Shown here piece after piece: positions 53,255 to 64,000 of a stretch of DNA of 64,000 nucleotides; the first letter of the stretch is position 1, and each line of letters starts with the position of its first letter. The DNA lies in assembly GCF_040450955.1 (NCBI RefSeq), contig NZ_CP144373.1, positions 1,282,486 through 1,346,485 of the forward strand, read 5' to 3'. Source of the stretch: Thermodesulfovibrio sp. 3907-1M (GTDB lineage Bacteria; Nitrospirota; Thermodesulfovibrionia; Thermodesulfovibrionales; Thermodesulfovibrionaceae). The position numbers and the translations under genes are program-made. The notes below the pieces were generated by a model. That model made no database searches. It was not told the DNA's origin and was given only the letters and a program-made list of their open reading frames with translations.

Positions 53255-53917
53255 TTACATTAAATAAAATAAATACACTGCAGAAACAAACTGGACAAAC
53301 TTATAAAAGTTTTGAGAAAGCTCTTCAGGCGTTGAATCAAGAAACATCTCTTCTTCTTTAATTTCTATGCCCAATCTTTTTGCAGCAAAAACTACCCGCT
53401 CTCTCTGACCTCTTTCATGAGGACGAAAACTTCTGAGTATCAATCCGTCATCACTGAAAAAATAATCTCCTGTGTCTTTTTTTCTTAATATTACTTTAAT
53501 TGCTTTTAATTCCTTACCAGCAATGGGAATAGTCAAAACGCAGGCACCTTCAGCTGTTATCCTGTATTGCAAAGAGGAGGCTAAAAATTCTATAAAATCA
53601 TTAAAAATCTTTTCAACTTCCTCAGATTCTATTGGTTCTGCTGTAGCCATCAAACTGCCAAATAAAAATTCTTTAATAAAATTTTCTGTCTCTTCTTTTA
53701 TCTGCATGTCATCAGGAGCATCACTCCACAATATTCTACAGGACCTGAATACAGGACTATAAATTATCTCTCCATAAGCAAGTTTTTCATTCAGTTGAAG
53801 ATCAAAGGGCAAAGAAATTGTTGTTTTATCCTTTGTAATTTTTCTTCTGTCACGGTAAAATGTTATTCTTGTTTTTCCAATTTTTGGAAGAAAAACTGTT
53901 TTTGTAATAAGATTCAT
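53255..53917 (-). CDS. Unassigned cytoplasmic protein with DUF1828-like C-terminal part
   Basis: 220 residues from the ATG at 53917 (the frame is open to a TTG at 53926). No signal or membrane segment is obvious. The N-terminal half is beta-rich (TRITFYRDRRKITKDK). The C-terminal half has TGDYFFSDDGLILRSF and a helix with LGIEIKEEEMFL, ending with a hydrophobic KFVQFVSAVYLFYLM. The SDDG pattern recalls DUF1828, but this is not certain. A TATATT box ends 7 nt before the ATG and no Shine-Dalgarno is present. clpC lies downstream behind its own promoter. Confidence 0.6.
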   Translation of the reverse strand: MNLITKTVFLPKIGKTRITFYRDRRKITKDKTTISLPFDLQLNEKLAYGEIIYSPVFRSCRILWSDAPDDMQIKEETENFIKEFLFGSLMATAEPIESEEVEKIFNDFIEFLASSLQYRITAEGACVLTIPIAGKELKAIKVILRKKDTGDYFFSDDGLILRSFRPHERGQRERVVFAAKRLGIEIKEEEMFLDSTPEELSQNFYKFVQFVSAVYLFYLM

Positions 53918-53952
53918 GAAAAACAATATAACATATTTTACTACTGTTGAGC

Positions 53953-53958
53953 TATAAT
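53953..53958 (+). promoter_or_regulatory. Probable -10 box of the DUF1015-gap-pgk operon
   Basis: TATAAT, 27 nt upstream of the ATG at 53986. No good -35 is seen. Confidence 0.35.
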
Positions 53959-53985
53959 AACTGTAAATGTTATCATAAAACCTAT

Positions 53986-56236
<2,251 letters not shown>

Positions 56237-56246
56237 GGAGGACAGG

Positions 56247-57461
56247 ATGGCACCATTTAATAACTCTTTTGATAAAATGACGATTGAGGATTTGCCTGTA
56301 AAAGGAAAAAGAGTTTTTATCAGGGCTGACTTCAATGTTCCCCTTGATGCAAATTTAATGATAACTGATGACAGACGAATTCGTTCAACCCTGCCAACTA
56401 TAAACTATGCCATTGACGAAGGAGCTAAAGTAATTTTAGCTTCCCATCTTGGCAGACCTAAAGGAAAAGTTGATCCAAAACTTTCTCTGGCACCTGTAGC
56501 AAGAAGACTTCAAAGATTGCTTAACAAAGAAGTAATTTTTGCTCCTGACTGCATTGGACCTCAGGTGGAACAACTTGTCTCAAAAATGAAGGAAGGAGAT
56601 GTGCTGCTCCTTGAAAATCTAAGATTTCACATTGAAGAGGAGAAAAATGATGAAAAATTTGCCAGAGCTTTAGCCGCTTTAGCTGATTTTTATGTAAACG
56701 ACGCTTTTGGTGCATCACACAGAGCTCATGCCTCAATTGTCGGTATTCCCAAATTCATTCCCTCTGCTGCAGGGTTTTTACTTAAAAAGGAGATTGAATA
56801 CCTGAAAGGCGCAGTGGAGTCTCCAATAAGACCCTTTGTTGTAATACTTGGCGGAGCAAAGGTTGGAGGCAAAATTGGAGTACTTGAAAATCTTGCAGAT
56901 AAAGCAGATAAAGTCATAGTTGGTGGAGGTATGGCTTTTACATTTGTAAAAGCCATGGGACATGAAGTGGGAGACAGTCTTGTTGAACCAGATATGATAG
57001 ACTTTGCCCTTAAAATTATGGAAAAACTTCGCAAAAATAAAGTTAAATTTTATTTGCCTGTTGATGTTGTTATTGCTCAAAGTATAGAGCATGGAGCAGA
57101 AACAAAAATTGTTCCTGTTCAGGAAATACCACAGGGCTGGAGAGCACTTGATATAGGCCCTGCTTCAGTAAAGCTTTTTACTGAAGCACTACAGGATGCA
57201 AAAACTATTTTGTGGAATGGACCAATGGGGGTTTTTGAAATAGACGCATTTTCAAGGGGAACTTTTTCAATTGCCCATGCCGTTGCTGACTCTTATGCTT
57301 TTACAATAGTTGGCGGTGGAGATACAGATTATGCAGTACATAAAGCAGGCGTAAGTGATGCTATTTCATTCATCTCAACTGGTGGTGGTGCTGCATTACA
57401 ACTTCTTGAAGGTAAAGAGTTACCCGGGCTTTCAGTACTGCCTTCTAAGAAAAAAGATTAA
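56247..57461 (+). CDS. pgk: Phosphoglycerate kinase
   Basis: 404 residues. The N-terminal substrate-binding domain has VFIRADFNVPLD and LASHLGRPKG, and the C-terminal nucleotide domain has GGAKVGGKIGVLENL, WNGPMGVFE and TIVGGGDTDYAV. It transfers phosphate from 1,3-bisphosphoglycerate to ADP. The ATG at 56247 has AAGGAGGAC at good spacing, and a second Met at residue 11 is a weaker alternative. Its stop overlaps the speE stop by 4 nt on the other strand. Confidence 0.97.
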   Translation: MAPFNNSFDKMTIEDLPVKGKRVFIRADFNVPLDANLMITDDRRIRSTLPTINYAIDEGAKVILASHLGRPKGKVDPKLSLAPVARRLQRLLNKEVIFAPDCIGPQVEQLVSKMKEGDVLLLENLRFHIEEEKNDEKFARALAALADFYVNDAFGASHRAHASIVGIPKFIPSAAGFLLKKEIEYLKGAVESPIRPFVVILGGAKVGGKIGVLENLADKADKVIVGGGMAFTFVKAMGHEVGDSLVEPDMIDFALKIMEKLRKNKVKFYLPVDVVIAQSIEHGAETKIVPVQEIPQGWRALDIGPASVKLFTEALQDAKTILWNGPMGVFEIDAFSRGTFSIAHAVADSYAFTIVGGGDTDYAVHKAGVSDAISFISTGGGAALQLLEGKELPGLSVLPSKKKD

Positions 57462-58357
57462 TAAAAAGAAAGAGGGGAGTCATCATGAATGACTACCCCT
57501 TGTGTTTCAATAGCTTTTTTAATGTGCTTTGGGAGACAAAACATTGCAGTATGTGCATCTATATCGTAAAATTTTAAACTATCCTCAATTAAAACAATTT
57601 TTTCATTTATTTTTCTCATAGAGTCTTCAGGATTTATGTTTTTTGAAACAAGAACAAAACCCCACGGAGCAAAAAAAGAAGGAATATAAGCAATGTAAGG
57701 CTTTACATAGGGAAATACTTGCTTAAGAGTAGTAACAATTGAAACAAAAACTTTTAGATTATTCACAGAAGTGGAGGCAGATTGGGTTACCATCATCCCC
57801 TTTTCTGTAAGGGCTTCCTTAACTTTTTCATAAAACTCTTTTGTATAAAGAAGATACGCAGGTCCTCCTTCTGCTGGTTCTGGCAAATCTATTATTATTA
57901 CATCAAAGTAGTTTTTCGTTCTTTCAATATAAGTTCTTGCATCATCTATAACCAACCTGACCCTCGGATCATCAAAAGCGCCATTATGCCATTCTGGAAG
58001 ATATCTCTTAGCAGTTTTAATAACTGATTCATCAAGCTCAACCATCACAACCTCTTTAACAGGATACTTTAAGACCTCTCTTAAAGTAGCTCCTTCTCCA
58101 CCACCTGCAATAAGAACCCTTTCTACTGACTCACTTAAAAGCATAATCGGATGAACCAGTGCTTCGTGATAAATAAACTCATCAGCCTCAGCAGACTGCA
58201 TTTTACCATCAAGAAGAAGACATCTGCCAAGATTACCAGAATAAATGACTTCAATTCTTTGATAAGGAGATATTTCAGAATATATAATCTCCTTCAGAGA
58301 ATGAAGTATAATCTCATCCTCTGATGTCTGCTCAATATACCATTTGCAATTCTTCAT
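57458..58357 (-). CDS. speE: Spermidine synthase (polyamine aminopropyltransferase)
   Basis: 299 residues. The enzyme transfers an aminopropyl group from decarboxylated AdoMet to putrescine or, in thermophiles, related amines. Motifs: GKMQSAEADEFIYHEALVHP, the glycine-rich VLIAGGGEGATLREVLKY, MVELDESVI and DVIIIDLPEPAEGGPAYLLY with the catalytic Asp. It overlaps speD upstream by 26 nt. The aminopropyl acceptor cannot be fixed by reading. Confidence 0.94.
   Translation of the reverse strand: MKNCKWYIEQTSEDEIILHSLKEIIYSEISPYQRIEVIYSGNLGRCLLLDGKMQSAEADEFIYHEALVHPIMLLSESVERVLIAGGGEGATLREVLKYPVKEVVMVELDESVIKTAKRYLPEWHNGAFDDPRVRLVIDDARTYIERTKNYFDVIIIDLPEPAEGGPAYLLYTKEFYEKVKEALTEKGMMVTQSASTSVNNLKVFVSIVTTLKQVFPYVKPYIAYIPSFFAPWGFVLVSKNINPEDSMRKINEKIVLIEDSLKFYDIDAHTAMFCLPKHIKKAIETQGVVIHDDSPLSFY
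57472..57501. terminator. Hairpin at the pgk/speE junction
   Basis: GGGG-A-GTCAT pairs with ATGAC-TA-CCCC around a short loop, one bulge, just after the pgk stop and inside the last codons of speE. It may end the gap-pgk transcript or serve both strands; the T-tract is poor. Confidence 0.35.
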
Positions 58358-58739
58358 GACATACCTTATGTGGTAATTTCTCGTTTTTGTAAGAAATTAT
58401 ACCTCTTTTCATTTCAACAATTGACGGAGATTCACATTCAAAGGCTTCTATAATGTATTGAGCTGCAATCTCTGGCTTTATAGTATCTCCACAGGTAAAT
58501 ACATCCACTGCAGCAAAACCATACTCTGGCCATGTATGAATTGTAAGATGTGACTCAGCAATAACTACTACTCCACTAATACCAAAGGGATTAAATTCAT
58601 GGAAGTTTACATTAATGATTGTTGCATTTGCTTTTTTTGCAGCATCTACAAGAATTTTTTTGACGCTTTCGAGATCTTTGAGGATCTCGGGATTGCAATT
58701 TTTTAATTCAATTAAAAGATGGGTCCCTAAAGCATACAA
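58332..58739 (-). CDS. speD: S-adenosylmethionine decarboxylase proenzyme
   Basis: 135 residues. The self-processing site is ESHLTIHTWPE. Counted from the TTG at 58739, the pyruvoyl-forming Ser is residue 63, with His68 and Cys84 close to the positions known in the Thermotoga enzyme. This start has GGGAGGAGG about 8 nt upstream; the more upstream TTG at 58778 has no ribosome site and lies too near the promoter. The enzyme makes decarboxylated AdoMet for SpeE, encoded next. Confidence 0.92.
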   Translation of the reverse strand: MYALGTHLLIELKNCNPEILKDLESVKKILVDAAKKANATIINVNFHEFNPFGISGVVVIAESHLTIHTWPEYGFAAVDVFTCGDTIKPEIAAQYIIEAFECESPSIVEMKRGIISYKNEKLPHKVCHEELQMVY

Positions 58740-58796
58740 TTTTTCGACCTCCTCCCACAGAGATGAAAACAGGGACAAAGCCCCTGCAAACTTTAT

Positions 58797-58826
58797 ATAT
58801 TAAAGCAAAAAAAAATTTTTTGTCAA
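58797..58826 (-). promoter_or_regulatory. Promoter of speD-speE
   Basis: On the minus strand TTGACA (58826-58821), 18 nt and TAATAT (58802-58797), about 58 nt upstream of the chosen TTG start. Confidence 0.6.
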
Positions 58827-58977
58827 ACAATTTTTGTCCTATGCTTTTAAAACTCAAAAATGCTTTTCGTATGCTTGAGACGATAGCCTGTAGCCTCTGC
58901 TAACCTTTGTGATGATAAAATCGTTAAACAGGTTATTCATAACGATGCCTTCACTCAAGACAGCTTTTCAACTCTAT

Positions 58978-58995
58978 TGTTACCTTAAAGTAACA
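58978..58995. promoter_or_regulatory. Candidate operator 1 upstream of the sulfate-exporter-family gene
   Basis: TGTTAC-CTTAAA-GTAACA: 6-bp perfect arms with a 6-nt spacer, the geometry of Crp/Fnr-family sites. A second copy lies at 59012-59029, 34 bp centre to centre. The gap 58827-59188 has no convincing gene. Confidence 0.5.
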
Positions 58996-59011
58996 GAAGG
59001 GATATAAAAAA

Positions 59012-59029
59012 TGTTACCAAATGGTAACC
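59012..59029. promoter_or_regulatory. Candidate operator 2 upstream of the sulfate-exporter-family gene
   Basis: TGTTAC-CAAATG-GTAACC: same arms and spacing as the site at 58978-58995, with one mismatched outer base. The inner bases extend the symmetry (TTACC-AAAT-GGTAA). Confidence 0.5.
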
Positions 59030-59152
59030 CAAATATAAAAAACCCTTTGATTTTTCTACTTTTATATCTGGTATGTAATTTGCTCCCTTTGAAACGAACA
59101 AAATGATCCTCAGGAGAGGAGGTGAGAGAAGAGTTTTTTTCCCTTTTTGTAA

Positions 59153-59168
59153 ATTTTTTGCAAAAAAT
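59153..59168 (+). promoter_or_regulatory. Palindrome in front of the transporter ribosome site
   Basis: ATTTTTTGCAAAAAAT, a perfect 16-bp palindrome ending a few bases before AAAGGAGG. Role unknown. Confidence 0.3.
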
Positions 59169-59188
59169 CTTAGAAAGGAGGTTGAAGT

Positions 59189-60931
59189 ATGGAGGAAAAA
59201 AAGAAAGGTGTTAGTGAAGACTGGTTAGCTTTCTGGTTGGCAATTGTTATCTTCCTTATCTCTCTTCTTGCTTACACAGGAATTGATCCTCTTGGATGGG
59301 TTGTGAGCACACAAGAATGGACAGATTCAAGTAAGGCGATGGCTCCAACAGGAAAAGTTTATCAGAGTCTGAAGGGGGAAATTACCAAGATTGACGGAAA
59401 CAAGCTCACCATTAAGAAAGCTGATGGAAAGGAAGAAACTGTAACTGTTGCAGATCCAACGAAATACAAAGTGGGTGATACTTACGAAAAGAAAGGGCTT
59501 TCAGGCTTTGCATCTCTTGTGCTTACCTATATCTTTATGGCAGTTGTCTTTACAATTGGAGCAGCATTGATGCGAGCTAACATAGTAAAATTCAACATAG
59601 GCTTCTTCTTTGTCTTCTGGCTGAGTTACCTATGTTGGTTTATTGGGCACTATGCCTATTTTGCAGCAACAGATGCTAAAAAATTCAATATTCCGTGGTC
59701 ATTGAAACTTACAGGTGAAGGTGGCTTTATATTTGCACTTTTACTTGGTTTGATAGTTGGCAACTTCTTCAGAGGCTTTGCAAAATTCATTGGTGAGGCA
59801 TTAAAGCCAGAGTTCTACATTAAAACTGCTATTGGTTTGATGGGTGCGTTACTGGGATTGAAAGCTGCACAATCATTTGGACTTGCTCAAGCAGTTCTTT
59901 TTAGAGGACTCTGTGCTATAATTGAAGCCTATCTCGTTTACTGGGCATTGGTTTACTTTATTGCAAGAAAGTGGTTTAAGTTCAGTAAAGAATGGGCAGC
60001 TCCACTGGCATCAGGTATTTCCATATGTGGTGTTTCTGCAGCTATTGCAACAGGTGGAGCAATCAAGGCAAGACCTGTTGTTCCCATTATGGTCAGTTCC
60101 CTTGTTGTTATATTTGCCGTTGTTGAGCTTATTATTCTGCCATTCTTTGCACAGGCTTTCCTATGGAAAGAGCCAATGGTTGCAGGCGCATGGATGGGAC
60201 TGGCAGTAAAAACAGACGGTGCAGCCTTTGCATCCGGTGCAGTTGTTGATGCCTTAATAAGAGCAAAGGCTGAGACAGCTGCTGGAATTAAGTATGAGCC
60301 AGGATGGATGTTGATGGCAGCCTCAACGACAAAGCTATTTATTGACATATTTATCAGTATATGGGCATTTATTCTTGCCTATATCTGGTGTGCAAGAATT
60401 GAGTGCAGACCAGGGGAAAGAGTTTCTGCTGCAGAAATATGGAGAAGATTTCCAAAATTCGTTATGGCTTATGCTGTTACCTTTGTTGTTATTCTTCTCA
60501 TTGCTATCCCATATGCTCCAAAAGTTGGTTCTGTTGAAGGAAAGGTTAACAAAATCAAGAAAGAGATTACAGCAATTGAAAAACAACTCCCTCAAGTTAC
60601 AGATCCTGCTCAACAGGCAGCCTTAACAGCAAAGATTGATGAAAAGAAAAAGCAGATTCAAGACTTAGAAGCAACTGTAAAAGATGCAAAGAAAATTATT
60701 TCTCAAACATCAGTATCAACAGCAGGAACAAATGCCTTGAGAGTTCTCTTCTTCCTGATTACATTCTTTACCATTGGAGTAATGTCTGACTTCAGAAAAC
60801 TCTGGGAAGAGGGAATTGGAAAGCTTGCACTTGTCTATCTTATATGTCTATTCGGTTTCATTCTCTGGATTGGATTGTTAATATCTTATATATTCTTCCA
60901 CGGAGTAAAACCTCCGGTAATAACTGGTTAA
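59189..60931 (+). CDS. YeiH/UPF0324-type putative sulfate exporter family transporter with extra soluble domains
   Basis: 580 residues with about a dozen membrane helices, much longer than the ~330-350 of usual family members. The transport core has YIKTAIGLMGALLGLKAA, ISICGVSAAIATGGAI and VAGAWMGLAVKTDGAAFASG. Residues 40-104 form an extra beta-rich domain (LKGEITKIDGNKLTIKKADG) between the first and second helices. Residues about 447-510 form an inserted coiled coil (VNKIKKEITAIEKQL...EKKKQIQDLEATV). Transport of sulfate or a sulfonate is only a family label. A one-helix protein gene follows 13 nt later. AAAGGAGG precedes the ATG. Confidence 0.8.
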   Translation: MEEKKKGVSEDWLAFWLAIVIFLISLLAYTGIDPLGWVVSTQEWTDSSKAMAPTGKVYQSLKGEITKIDGNKLTIKKADGKEETVTVADPTKYKVGDTYEKKGLSGFASLVLTYIFMAVVFTIGAALMRANIVKFNIGFFFVFWLSYLCWFIGHYAYFAATDAKKFNIPWSLKLTGEGGFIFALLLGLIVGNFFRGFAKFIGEALKPEFYIKTAIGLMGALLGLKAAQSFGLAQAVLFRGLCAIIEAYLVYWALVYFIARKWFKFSKEWAAPLASGISICGVSAAIATGGAIKARPVVPIMVSSLVVIFAVVELIILPFFAQAFLWKEPMVAGAWMGLAVKTDGAAFASGAVVDALIRAKAETAAGIKYEPGWMLMAASTTKLFIDIFISIWAFILAYIWCARIECRPGERVSAAEIWRRFPKFVMAYAVTFVVILLIAIPYAPKVGSVEGKVNKIKKEITAIEKQLPQVTDPAQQAALTAKIDEKKKQIQDLEATVKDAKKIISQTSVSTAGTNALRVLFFLITFFTIGVMSDFRKLWEEGIGKLALVYLICLFGFILWIGLLISYIFFHGVKPPVITG

Positions 60932-60944
60932 GGGAGGTAAAAAC

Positions 60945-61109
60945 ATGTCAGAAGAAGCAAAACTCAAAGAAGAGCTTGAAAAAATGGAGTATGAGCCTCT
61001 ACTTCCTATTGAAAAAAAGCTTATTGTATGGAGCATAGGTCTTGGAATAGTGTTATTGATTGTCCTTGTGTGGATAAGCTACACATTCTTCCCAGCATCC
61101 CACGGATAA
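60945..61109 (+). CDS. Small single-helix membrane protein, likely transporter partner
   Basis: 54 residues: a charged N-terminus (MSEEAKLKEELEKMEYEPLL), one membrane helix (about 27-46, VWSIGLGIVLLIVLVWISY) and a short tail ending FFPASHG. An AGGGAGG site lies 6 nt upstream of the ATG, and the gene sits between the transporter and a strong terminator. It is likely an accessory subunit of that transporter. I do not recognise a family. Confidence 0.75.
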   Translation: MSEEAKLKEELEKMEYEPLLPIEKKLIVWSIGLGIVLLIVLVWISYTFFPASHG

Positions 61110-61111
61110 AA

Positions 61112-61142
61112 ATAAGAGGGGAGGGATTACCTCCCCTCTTAT
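61112..61142. terminator. Strong bidirectional terminator
   Basis: A perfect 13-bp stem (ATAAGAGGGGAGG / CCTCCCCTCTTAT) with a 5-nt loop GATTA. It lies between two convergent operons, the transporter pair (plus) and the ATP synthase genes (minus), and can serve both. Confidence 0.85.
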
Positions 61143-61163
61143 AAAAACCCATTCAAATGCTTT

Positions 61164-61586
61164 TTATCTTGGGATAAGTTTTGTAGCCAGTTGAATTCTT
61201 ATGGTTGCTCTTTCTAATGCTGCCTGAGCCCTGGCAAGATCAATGTCTGTCTCGCCAGCCTGAGCTCTGCGAATTCTTTCCTCTGCACGGGCTAATGCTG
61301 CTTTTGCTCTTTCAATATCAATCTCCTCAACTCTCTCAGCACTTCCAACCAGTACCAGAACTCTGTCATTTAGCACTTCGCAGTATCCCCTATTAACGAA
61401 AAGATAATGCATCTGTCCATCTTTTTTGTATGAGAGAGAGCCTATCCTTATGGCTGTCATAAAGGCACAATGTCCCGGAAATACTCCAAAATCTCCTTCC
61501 ACGCCAGTAGTATAGACTTCATCAACTTCTTCGTTTATTACTTCTCCATAGGGGGTTATAACTTCTAACTTCAATTTATCCGCCAT
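61164..61586 (-). CDS. atpC: ATP synthase epsilon subunit
   Basis: 140 residues: an N-terminal beta-barrel (LKLEVITPYGEVINEEVDEV, GDFGVFPGHCAFMTAI) and a C-terminal helical hairpin (ERAKAALARAEERIRRAQ). It is part of the central stalk of F1 and inhibits ATP hydrolysis. It is the last gene of the atp operon and ends just before the bidirectional terminator. Confidence 0.95.
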   Translation of the reverse strand: MADKLKLEVITPYGEVINEEVDEVYTTGVEGDFGVFPGHCAFMTAIRIGSLSYKKDGQMHYLFVNRGYCEVLNDRVLVLVGSAERVEEIDIERAKAALARAEERIRRAQAGETDIDLARAQAALERATIRIQLATKLIPR

Positions 61587-61602
61587 TGTTCACTCCTTTA
61601 GT

Positions 61603-63051
<1,449 letters not shown>

Positions 63052-63059
63052 TTAAATTT

Positions 63060-63947
63060 TTATCCTTCACTTTGTTTTAAAGCTTCCACACCACCAACTA
63101 TGTCCATAAGCTCCTTTGTGATTGATGCCTGTCTTACTTTGTTTGCTATAAGAGTTGTCTTCTTGATTAACTCATCACAGTTCTTTGTAGCATTATCCAT
63201 TGCCGTCATTCTTGCTGCCTCTTCTGCTGCCTGAGATTCCAGAAGCGCTCTGTAAATCTGGATTTCTATATAAATCGGAAGAAGCATGGCAAATAACTCA
63301 GGTGCACGGGGTTCGTATGTAAAGGGAATAAATACAGGCTGTTCAGAAGGTTCAGAAGCTATTCTTCCAACTGGTAAAATTCTATTAATTACAACTCTTT
63401 GAGATATTACCGATTTAAATTCATTATAAATGATCAACACTTCATCAACTGCTTCAGTTACATAGGCATTAATCATCTCCTGTGCTATCATCTGAGCGTG
63501 AGTGTATTGAAGTTTTCCAGAAATTCCGGTCCATATATTTTTAAGGGGAATCTCTCTTCTTTTGAAGTAATCCCTTGCTTTTCTGCCCACCACTGAAATT
63601 GTAGTATTCAAACCTTCCTTCTTTAGCCTGTCTATCTCTTTTGTGGCAACTCTTAAAATATTAGTATTAAAGGCTCCGCAGAGTCCTTTATCAGATGTAA
63701 TAACCAGTACTTCTACTGTCTTAATAGGTCTTCTTAAAAGCAGAGGAGGAAGATCACTTCTTGTCTCAACTGCTACAGCCAAATCTGAAAGAACCTGTTG
63801 CATTTTAGTGGCATAAGGTCTGTATCTGAGCATACTCTCCTGAACCTTGCGAAGCTTGGCTGCTGCCACCATTTTCATAGCAGATGTGATCTTTTTTGTT
63901 CCCTGTATTGCTTTTATTTTTTTCCTTATATCTCTTAATGTTGGCAT
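63060..63947 (-). CDS. atpG: ATP synthase gamma subunit
   Basis: 295 residues of the rotating central stalk. N-terminal TLRDIRKKIKAIQGTKKITSAMKMVA and C-terminal MDNATKNCDELIKKTTLIANKVRQASITKEL form the coiled coil that turns inside F1. The middle has LVITSDKGLCGAFNTN. AGGAGC precedes the ATG. Confidence 0.97.
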   Translation of the reverse strand: MPTLRDIRKKIKAIQGTKKITSAMKMVAAAKLRKVQESMLRYRPYATKMQQVLSDLAVAVETRSDLPPLLLRRPIKTVEVLVITSDKGLCGAFNTNILRVATKEIDRLKKEGLNTTISVVGRKARDYFKRREIPLKNIWTGISGKLQYTHAQMIAQEMINAYVTEAVDEVLIIYNEFKSVISQRVVINRILPVGRIASEPSEQPVFIPFTYEPRAPELFAMLLPIYIEIQIYRALLESQAAEEAARMTAMDNATKNCDELIKKTTLIANKVRQASITKELMDIVGGVEALKQSEG

Positions 63948-63978
63948 TTAACTGCTCCTACCTTCAGATTTTATTTAA

Positions 63979-64000
63979 CTAAGGCTGAAATGTCTTTTTA
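63979..64000 (-). CDS. atpA: ATP synthase alpha subunit, last codons (partial)
   Basis: Upstream of atpG one minus-strand frame enters from the right edge reading KKTFQP and stops at TAG (63981-63979). AtpA is expected here from operon order. Only six residues are visible, so this rests mainly on context. Confidence 0.5.

Noticed and set aside
58740-58778. Upstream TTG start for speD
   Set aside because: No ribosome site and too close to the promoter; the TTG at 58739 has GGGAGGAGG and places the pyruvoyl Ser at residue 63.
59122-59214. A GTG-started leader peptide frame before the sulfate-exporter-family gene, with a purine-rich upstream site
   Set aside because: It overlaps the transporter start in another frame, has no composition or stop logic of an attenuator, and the codons look like chance in AT-rich leader.

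Overview
The window is about 64 kb of AT-rich, gene-dense bacterial chromosome with almost no non-coding space. It encodes HldD (lipopolysaccharide core), a lipoprotein secretin and a type II secretion-like machine, so the cell is Gram-negative. A DsrM/DsrK-like respiratory pair, a multiheme cytochrome fused to a cytochrome-bd-like membrane domain, an oxygen-sensor-type diiron protein and many Fe-S or Cys-cluster proteins point to an anaerobe with sulfur-linked respiration. Protein style and gene content fit a thermophilic Nitrospirota sulfate reducer of the Thermodesulfovibrio type. That assignment is inference from reading, not from a database match.

Layout. 1-3.4 kb (minus): a membrane gene and a cytochrome bd-like/multiheme c fusion that runs off the left edge. 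3.4-6.5 kb (minus): pdxJ-xseA-xseB-trmJ. 6.6-10.2 kb (minus): a polysaccharide island with one processive GT2 and two paralogous GT4 genes. 10.35-11.4 kb: tRNA-Leu(CAG), a repeat-bearing coiled-coil protein, a decayed-looking gap and a 55-codon gene. 11.47-14.8 kb (plus): a signalling operon of ODP-type diiron protein, soluble chemoreceptor and PAS-GGDEF-EAL protein. 14.9-22.8 kb (plus): radical SAM/DUF2344, RNase G, Fe-S oxidoreductase, Cys-cluster protein, transaldolase-like gene and HtrA. 22.8-30.8 kb (minus): an eight-gene type II secretion/MSHA-like operon.

30.9-36.9 kb (plus): ribBA, guaB, guaA, a prenyl synthase and tlyA, with tRNA-Arg(CCG) on the minus strand. 36.8-38.4 kb (minus): an ArsR-controlled permease. 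38.4-38.95 kb: a mosaic of interspersed palindromic repeats. 38.96-42.2 kb: hldD, a class II aldolase, and a HEAT-repeat protein overlapping a PP2A-like phosphatase. 42.0-45.4 kb (minus): DsrM/DsrK-like pair, Crp/Fnr regulator and DUF6485. 45.6-53.9 kb (minus): Cys-cluster and cyclophilin-like proteins, tig-clpP-clpX, DUF4416, a TlpA thioredoxin, clpC and an unassigned protein. 54-57.5 kb (plus): DUF1015, gap, pgk. 57.5-58.7 kb (minus): speD-speE. 59.2-61.1 kb (plus): a sulfate-exporter-family transporter with an extra soluble domain and a tiny membrane partner, behind two TGTTAC-N6-GTAAC palindromes. 61.2-64 kb (minus): the ATP synthase genes atpG, atpD, atpC and the last codons of atpA.

Points most worth following: (1) the oxygen-sensing-like ODP/chemoreceptor/phosphodiesterase operon; (2) a recurring geometry in which genes lacking a Shine-Dalgarno have a -10 box ending only 5-8 nt before the ATG, suggesting leaderless mRNAs; (3) the cytochrome bd-like/multiheme c fusion; (4) the modified sulfate-exporter-family transporter with its small partner and palindromic operators; (5) a perfect palindrome inside the arsR promoter spacer. 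I saw no CRISPR array, insertion sequence, prophage or recognisable defence system.
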